Shown here piece by piece: positions 58,023-64,000 of a DNA stretch of 64,000 nucleotides. A model generated the notes under the pieces. That model made no database searches and was not told the DNA's origin. It saw only the letters and a program-made list of their open reading frames with translations. Position numbers and translations under genes: made by a program. Positions within the stretch are counted from its first letter, which is position 1, and each line of letters begins with the position of its first letter. This DNA is from Staphylotrichum longicolle (Eukaryota > Ascomycota > Sordariomycetes > Sordariales > Chaetomiaceae). The stretch is taken from assembly GCA_019096155.1 (NCBI GenBank), contig JAHCVI010000001.1:6262001-6326000 (forward strand), read 5' to 3'.

Positions 58023-59816
58023 ATGTCTTCGGAGAACAGCTCACCAGACATTGCCGACATTTCCTCCCCGACAGAGTCAGTGTACGTCAAGATGGCCGCG
58101 CCGCCCGTGTTCGCCTTTGCCAGGCTGCTGGAACCCCAGTACCTACTTGTGGTTTTCAGCGCCATGGGCATCATCTGGTTGGGCGCCCACGGCTCACTCC
58201 GCCGGCCGCCCTCGGCTGCCCCAGCAAAGCTCAAAAAGGGAGAGAAGAAGCGCGAGGAAGAAAAGTTTATTGAAGGCCTTGTTGCCTCGGACGTCATCCG
58301 GTTCCCACTCATGCTCGCCGCCGTCCTGGTCGGCCTGTACTACCTGATTCAGTGGCTTCAGGACCCAGCGATACTCAATAAGATCCTCCGAGGTTATATG
58401 TCGATTATGTCTATCGCTGGCCTGGGCACACTTGTCGGAGACGGCCTCGACAATCTTGTCAGTCTGATATTTCCAACCATGTGGGCAGATGGCATCGGCC
58501 GGGTCCACCACATCGACCCAGAGCGCCGGTGCCAGTACATGGTGAACAAGGAGACTGGAGAGGAGACAATCATTCCCGGCAAAGAAACGCCTTTGCCTAG
58601 CCGGTTGTCCAACTTGGTGCAGTCTGCCCCTAAAAGGCGGCTCCTGTGGGCTCTGCGTCACTTACTCACCGAGGAGTGGACCGTCCGGCTCGTCATTTAT
58701 GGCAAACGCCTTCTCAAGGTCGAACTCCATGCTACCGATTTTTTCCGCTTCGCCATCTCCGGAGCCGTTGCCGTGGCCTATCACCTGACCGGGTCCGCTG
58801 CCCTGTCTAACCTCCTTAGCATGGCCATGTGCTACGCCTCGTTCATGATGTTCTCCCCCACCTCCTTCACCATCGGCACCATGGTCCTGGCCAGCCTCTT
58901 TGTCTACGACGTGGTGATGGTCTTCTACACGTACGTCTCCCCGCACCCTATCTGACATCGTCAAAAACACTAACCCCCGCCCAGCCCCTACATGATAACC
59001 GTCGCCAAGAACATCGACGCCCCCATCAAGCTCGTCTTCAAAAGCGCCAAGGGCGCCAGCATGCTCGGCCTCGGAGACATCGTCGTGCCGGGCATGCTCA
59101 TGGCTCTCGCCCTGCGCTTCGACCTCTACCAGCACTACCAGCGGAAGACGACGCTCGAGCCGGTCCAGCTGACCATCACCACTGAGAACCCCTCTGAGTC
59201 CTCGCCAGAGACAACCACCACGACTACCACAACCACAACCCAGCACCGCCGCGTCAAAGCCCCCTACATCGACACCCGCGGCCAGTGGGGCAACCGCTTC
59301 TGGACCACCCTGCTCGGCCGTCTCTCCCCGGTGCGCGGCGCCACCGACGCCATCGCCGCCACGGCCTTCCCCAAGCCCTACTTTTACGCCTCGCTCGCGG
59401 GGTACGCCGCGGGCATGTTCGTCACGCTGACGGTCATGCTGGTGTTCAACCACGGCCAGCCGGCGCTGCTGTACCTGGTGCCCGGCGTGACGGGGGCGCT
59501 GTGGCTGACGGGGCTGGTGAAGGGGGAGCTGAAGGATATGTGGGTGTACACGGAGGACGGGAGCTTGGATACGGAGGACGTGGTTGTGGAGGTGGATGCG
59601 GAGGGCAGGGTTGTGAAGGAGGGTAAGGGGGAGACGAAGGGCGAGGGGGAGAAGGAGAAAGGGGGGGATGCAGTGGAGGATGACAAGGAGAGGGCCAAGA
59701 AAAGGGCCGAGGAGAAGGCCAAGGATAGAAAGGAGGAGGGGCTGGTTGACTCGCCCGGTTTTCATGAGCTGTTCTTGTTTTCGGTAACTGCCCCTCGTTC
59801 TGCTGGGGTCATCTAG
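58023..59816 (+). CDS. Signal peptide peptidase (intramembrane aspartyl protease)
   Basis: ER multi-pass protease that cleaves remnant signal peptides and tail-anchored proteins. It has 579 aa from exons 58023-58930 and 58985-59816 (54-nt intron GTACGT...CGCCCAG). The presenilin/SPP catalytic signature is complete: VYDVVMVFYT with the first Asp, MLGLGDIVVPGM with the second Asp (GLGD), and NHGQPALLYLVPG with the PAL motif. Several hydrophobic segments are visible (QYLLVVFSAMGIIWLGA, FPLMLAAVLVGLYYLI, FFRFAISGAVAVAYHL). Fungal features are an additional acidic/basic loop and a Thr-run insert (ETTTTTTTTTTQH) between TM segments after GLGD. The C-terminal tail is long and highly charged (Lys/Glu-rich). 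A possible further intron starting GTAACT near 59783 could alter the last residues, so the C-terminal end is less certain. Confidence 0.93.
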
Positions 59817-61764
59817 TAGGGACTTGGTCCTCGCGGGGGTTCGTTCTGCATGAAGAAGAGTTAGAGTGTCTAGAGCAGAGTGCATTACTGTAGAAGCACC
59901 ATTATTGCTACATCAACTCTCGTTCTCATACTGACTGACTGACTGTGTGGGCTCTGGTTTTCATCATCATTAGCCTAGCGAACTTTGGGAGTATGTACTC
60001 GGCTCTGTTGTACCCTGGTCTGCATGGTTGGATACGGATATCGGGCTCGAGATGGTATCATTCTTTGACTAACGAGTATAAATCTCTATGACCACCCTCC
60101 AGGAACTCTCTTGGAATGGACAAGCCCTCCACCAGATACTCGGCGACAAACACACCCACCATCTCCTCCCACAGCCTTTGCACCCGACCATCCCAAAATC
60201 AGGCCGGGCTTGGGCTTGTCGTGTGCCCTACTCTCGGCGTTATGAAGGGCTGACTCGGCGTGTCTCAAAACTCAACATCAAACTCGGGGTTTCTTCCTCT
60301 CAAGCTTCAGGTCGCCGCACCACTGCATCTCCTGAGCACCACCATAAGCTCGCAAGACAAAAAAAGCAAAACAGACAAAACCAAAACGTACAAACCCGTC
60401 CAGCGGACTCGCATCGCCTCAGGCCCTTGCCGCTTTCGCGTAGATAACGCAGCAGCCGCTCTTCCGGCGGAGAATCGACGCCTCATCGGGTTCCCGCCCG
60501 TTTGTTTGTCCGTATTGTATGTCATGTCTTGGTGGTAAAGGTGGTGGGTGGCCCCTCCAACATCAAGAAACTGGGAAAGGGATGGTAGAGAAGAGAGGTA
60601 CGGCCCTTCCAGCGAGAAGAGCCACACAAGGACGGAGGAAACACAAAGAGACACCGCGCACCCCACGGCCAGCTTCTACCGCCTCGTGAAGACCGAACTG
60701 GATGGATGGGGTACAGCTCAAGGTCTCTTCCGGCGGGAGTCGGCCTGCGGGGGCGGTGGGTTCGCTCGACGCTGCTGTGTACAATCCTTTGACACCCGAT
60801 TCCGCGTTCGTCTCTTGGAGAGAAAGGGAGAGAGGGGGGAGGAAGGTATGTTCCAGACAGCGGAGCGAGATTTCCGCTCGACGTGGCGTGCGGAACGGCG
60901 TCCCGGCTCAACGACTTCAACGGCTCTTCTGCTTTCCTCCACAGGGAGGAATAGAGACCGGAGTCGGAACCGAGGAACGTCCTTTGCTGCGGAACGGTGC
61001 GCTCAACGCTTGCGGGATGGTTGACGACTGCAAGTTGCCTTCGGCGGGACGTTCAAGACCGGAAAGGTGATGCAGGATGGAAGCGGAACGCGAAAAAGGT
61101 GCTTGAGGCTCCTCTAGGCGCTCAACACGTCGGAGTGCGGTTTGAACCGGCCCGATCCCGTTGGGTCCGGTCCGGCGCAGGTCGGTATTGATCGGGCCGG
61201 GACCGGAGTCCGGGCCGGAGGTCGGGATCGGCGGTCGGAAGTGGCGCATCTCCTTGGCGGAGCTGAGAAGATTGTCGGGCTCAATTAGTTCACATTATCG
61301 GGTCGGATGGGGTGAGGATGCAGCACAGGGTTTGCCAGAGTTGATCGGTTCTCTGAGCGGGCTGCACTTCCGATTGAGACGTCATTTCAACGGTCGGCGG
61401 CGGATGAAGAGGACATGGCTCCGAATATTGTGAGAAAGAGTGGTTTGGTTGATCCCTCCTCAGGGAAGCGGTCGGAGGGATGGAGAGTTAAAAAAAAAGA
61501 GTCGTCGCAAACAGAATGCTGCTTCTTTTAAGTGCTTGCAGGTTACACTGCATAATTTACCGCGGAGCAGCACCTCAGCCGATTTCCACACGCTCCGGGT
61601 TTCACTCTCTCCCGCACACACCATCTATGGGCCCATGAGCCCAGCGACGAAACGCGCCTCATCCCTAACCTCGTCTGATTTCTCACCGTTTTCGAGCAGC
61701 CGAAACAGAAGAACTCTCAGGCTTATCCGCAGTTCAAGACCGCACAGACGAAAGGGCCGCCAAA
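59817..61764. promoter_or_regulatory. 1.9-kb intergenic region upstream of the phosphopantetheinyl transferase
   Basis: No gene recognised. It includes the 3' flank of the peptidase gene and the promoter of the transferase. A CCGG-rich cluster at about 61145-61230 contains an 11-bp inverted repeat (CCGGCCCGATC at 61147-61157, GATCGGGCCGG at 61190-61200) and many CGG/CCG triplets of the type bound by Zn2Cys6 regulators. Confidence 0.5.
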
Positions 61765-62238
61765 ATGCCTCCTCCCTCCGAGACCCGGGACGGCCCAGTC
61801 CTCGTCCAATGGATCCTCGACACCCGCACCTGGTATCCCCAAGTCACACAGACTAAACAGCTCGAAACCCATGTGAGCCCAGAATTTACCCCAAAACCAC
61901 TGATCCATTCAAGTCAAAACCCTGCGCATTACTAACTTGTACCACAGGCCGCCCGGGCCCTGGCCCTCCTCCCCCCCTCCGTGCCCCCCCAGATCCTCCG
62001 CTACTACTACGCCCGCGACGCCAAGATGGCTCTCGCCTCGGCGCTGCTCAAGCACTACGCCGTCTCCAAGCTCGCGCCCACCCCGTGGTCCCTGACCGTC
62101 GCCACGGGCATGACGCGCGACGAGCGCACCAAGCCCGTGTACGTCGACCCGGCGACCGGCACGCAGCCCGTCGTCTTCAACGTGTCGCACCAGGACGGCG
62201 TCGTCGCGCTCATCGCCGTGGCCAACTACCCTTCCACC

Positions 62239-62269
<31 letters not shown>

Positions 62270-62871
62270 GCCAACCCGGCGAACCGGGCGTCGACGTCGG
62301 CGTCGACGTCGTCTGCACGTCGGAACGCCGCGCCCGCGACCGCGGCATGCTCGCCTCGGACGGCTGGCCCGCCTTCGTCGACATGCACGCCGACGTGCTC
62401 GCGCCGGGCGAGACCCGCTACCTCAAGTATCGGGTCCTCGACGCCGTGCCGGACCTGGTACCCGGCGACAACCCCACCGACGAGCAGGTCAACGACGGGC
62501 GGCTGCGGGCCTTCTACGCGCTGTGGGCGCTGCGCGAGGCCTACGTCAAGCTCACGGGCCACGCGCTGCTGGCGGACTGGCTGCGGGAGCTCGAGTTTCG
62601 GGACTTCCGGCCGCCGCGGCCGACGGCCGGGTGGGGGGTGCCCGCGCGGGAGGAGGCGGGGGAGGTGGTCAAGGACACGGAGATTTGGTTCCAGGGGAGG
62701 AGGGTGGAGGATGTCAACATGTGCCTGAGCGCGCTGGGGCCGGATTTCATGATTGCCACGGCTGTTAGGACACCGGGGAACAAGGAGGACGGGCTCGGGT
62801 GGCAGCTGGGGCCGTACGAGGTGTTGTCGCTGGACGAGGTGCTGGACTTTGCGGAGGGCAGCCGGGTTTAG
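61765..62871 (+). CDS. 4'-phosphopantetheinyl transferase, Sfp/NpgA type
   Basis: Transfers phosphopantetheine from CoA to carrier domains, activating polyketide and non-ribosomal peptide synthetases and alpha-aminoadipate reductase (lysine synthesis). It has 343 aa from exons 61765-61872 and 61948-62871; the 75-nt intron (GTGAGC...ACCACAG) has a perfect ACTAAC branch site. Motifs in order: QWILDTRTWYPQV start; KPVYVDPATGTQPVVFNVSHQDGV (the FNxSH loop); VGVDVVCTSERR with the Mg-binding Asp of GVDV; FYALWALREAYVKLTGHAL, the W-x-x-(K/R)-E-A-(Y/F)-x-K signature with its catalytic Glu and Lys. A Thr/Asn run (TTTTTTNNNNN) is inserted before GVDV. Filamentous ascomycetes usually have one broad-specificity enzyme of this type, NpgA/PptA. 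I leave the symbol blank because orthologue naming differs between species. Confidence 0.93.
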
Positions 62872-63093
62872 GGTGACGACCTGCTGCAGGCGGCGGCTTG
62901 TTGGTGGCAGAGCGCCGGGAGGAAAGGGGGTTGAGCGGAAAACAAGTAATACAAGGCAGCAATTTTCGGGAGTAGCTTTGTCTAACCTAACGATAGTAAA
63001 AGGGCGGGTTTCAAATGACCAGAAAAGGCTTTGGTCAGTCACAGTTGTATGCAATGATGCTGTCGTTCCGGGGCATCAGGAGACATCACGACG

Positions 63094-63125
<32 letters not shown>

Positions 63126-63290
63126 CCCCCCTATTCTTGCTTTTCGGGCGTACACACACCAGGGTCCAGAGCAGATGGTACCTCAACATAAAACATACGA
63201 ATTATGCAAACATGGTTCTGCGTTGATTGATCCGGGCAGACAAAATGGATCCCAAACCGGGAAGCAAAATGAATCAAAAGTATCAACCAT
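62872..63290. other. Intergenic region, transferase to tRNA-Asn
   Basis: About 420 nt with the 3' flank of the transferase gene and a (CAA)10 tract at 63095-63124. No gene recognised. Confidence 0.6.
63095..63124. repeat. (CAA)10 microsatellite
   Basis: Ten perfect CAA units, non-coding, about 220 nt downstream of the phosphopantetheinyl transferase stop codon. Confidence 0.95.
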
Positions 63291-63364
63291 CTCCTCCGGG
63301 AAGGCTCGAACTTCCAACCTCCTGATTAACAGTCAGACGCGCTAGCCAATTGCGCCACAGAGGA
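63291..63364 (-). tRNA. tRNA-Asn (GUU), copy 3
   Basis: The exact reverse complement of the copies at 11814 and 32095. The anticodon GTT reads as AAC at 63328-63330 on the plus strand. T4 follows the gene in its own direction within about 15 nt. Immediately upstream it shares the bases TTAA with copy 2. Confidence 0.97.
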
Positions 63365-64000
63365 TTAACGGCTGATGGACTGCTGCGGAGAAGTGCGGGT
63401 TCAAGAAACGAGGAGAAAGGGGTCTCGGCTCGGTTGTTTCGGAGCCGTCGTTGCATTGTTGTGGAGCCCGGATCCGCAAGGACAAAGATTGGAGATCTTG
63501 AAACGTCCGGAAGGGAACCCGAGCGTTCGTGTTAGTCAGGGTTGGGTATGTGAAGCGGAGGTAGGGGTTTGGAAAGGGGAATTGGGCTGCGGTTGGCTTC
63601 ACCATTGTCGAGCCACGCCAGAGTTGTTGTTCTCAAAAGGTGATCGGCGCGCCAATGAAGAGATGCCAGCTCGGCTGCATGAGTGAGACATTCGATCGGT
63701 TGATTTTGGCATCTTGGCGCCGAGATGGAGCAGCTCGCAGTTTCTTTGTGCTGGTTCGCAACAAACCCACCCGTTTCCAGGAAACCGTTTCCAACTCGGC
63801 AGTCCATATGCCGAAAACTGCGTCAACCATTCTGAAAGAGGCCAGCCAAGCCACAAACTTACGAGAATTTCTCATCATTCGCTGAGAGAGAGAGATGGAA
63901 ACGGAAGCATATCAGGACGGGATGACGTCGGCAGCACCTTCCACCTTTTGCAGGGCCACACTCGCCGGGTCCTCAGTGCGATCTGTGCTCTCTCTGTGGG
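63365..64000. other. Right-edge region, no gene recognised
   Basis: About 640 nt with only short overlapping frames and no recognisable family. It may be the promoter of a gene beyond the window edge. Confidence 0.5.

Noticed and set aside
63095..63124. CAA repeats and other tandem triplets as a CRISPR-like array or an element end
   Set aside because: Simple microsatellites with no spacers; the organism is a eukaryote.

Overview
This window reads as nuclear DNA of a filamentous ascomycete. Conserved genes are split by short introns, mostly 50-160 nt, with GTANGT-type donors and CTNAC-like branch points. Third codon positions are GC-rich and promoters are pyrimidine-rich. Protein features (fungal CFEM and thaumatin-like proteins, a fungal glucokinase, an Sfp-type phosphopantetheinyl transferase, a single long class II myosin) fit a Sordariomycete. 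Sordariales/Chaetomiaceae is my guess and is inference. I recognise no transposon, virus, rRNA gene or CRISPR array.

Layout. An EST1/SMG7-like protein (minus, 999-3610) is followed by about 8.2 kb without a recognisable gene, ending at a tRNA-Asn (11814-11887). Next come an ankyrin/PH/FFAT oxysterol-binding protein (minus, 12385-16098) divergent from an acyl-CoA thioesterase ending in SKL (plus, 17602-18850), then a Red1/ZFC3H1-type zinc-finger protein (minus, 19705-23466) divergent from myosin II heavy chain (plus, 24391-31708). A second tRNA-Asn (32095-32168), a CFEM protein, a doubtful small ankyrin gene and a PPIL1-type cyclophilin follow. An Sgf11-like SAGA subunit (minus) is divergent from a NAA50-type acetyltransferase (plus), and glucokinase (minus) is divergent, across 5.3 kb, from an Hsp70-like ATPase (plus). 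The right part holds a thaumatin-like protein, a YAR1-like ankyrin protein (minus) divergent from RNA polymerase III subunit RPC11 (plus), Mediator MED31 (minus), signal peptide peptidase (plus), the phosphopantetheinyl transferase (plus) and a third tRNA-Asn (minus).

Most genes are core housekeeping functions: RNA decay and surveillance, transcription (Mediator, SAGA, Pol III), splicing, lipid transfer, cytokinesis, ER proteolysis and sugar phosphorylation. They do not form a biosynthetic or defence cluster. Several pairs share divergent intergenic regions and may share promoters.

Three otherwise intact conserved genes (oxysterol-binding protein, Hsp70-like, RPC11) each carry a single-base frame disruption, two of them at C runs. 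I think residual sequencing indels are the likeliest cause. The most interesting coding observation is a near-perfect PCNA-interaction (PIP) box at the N terminus of the NAA50-like acetyltransferase. The next is a thioesterase whose last intron decides between a peroxisomal SKL tail and a long hydrophobic tail.
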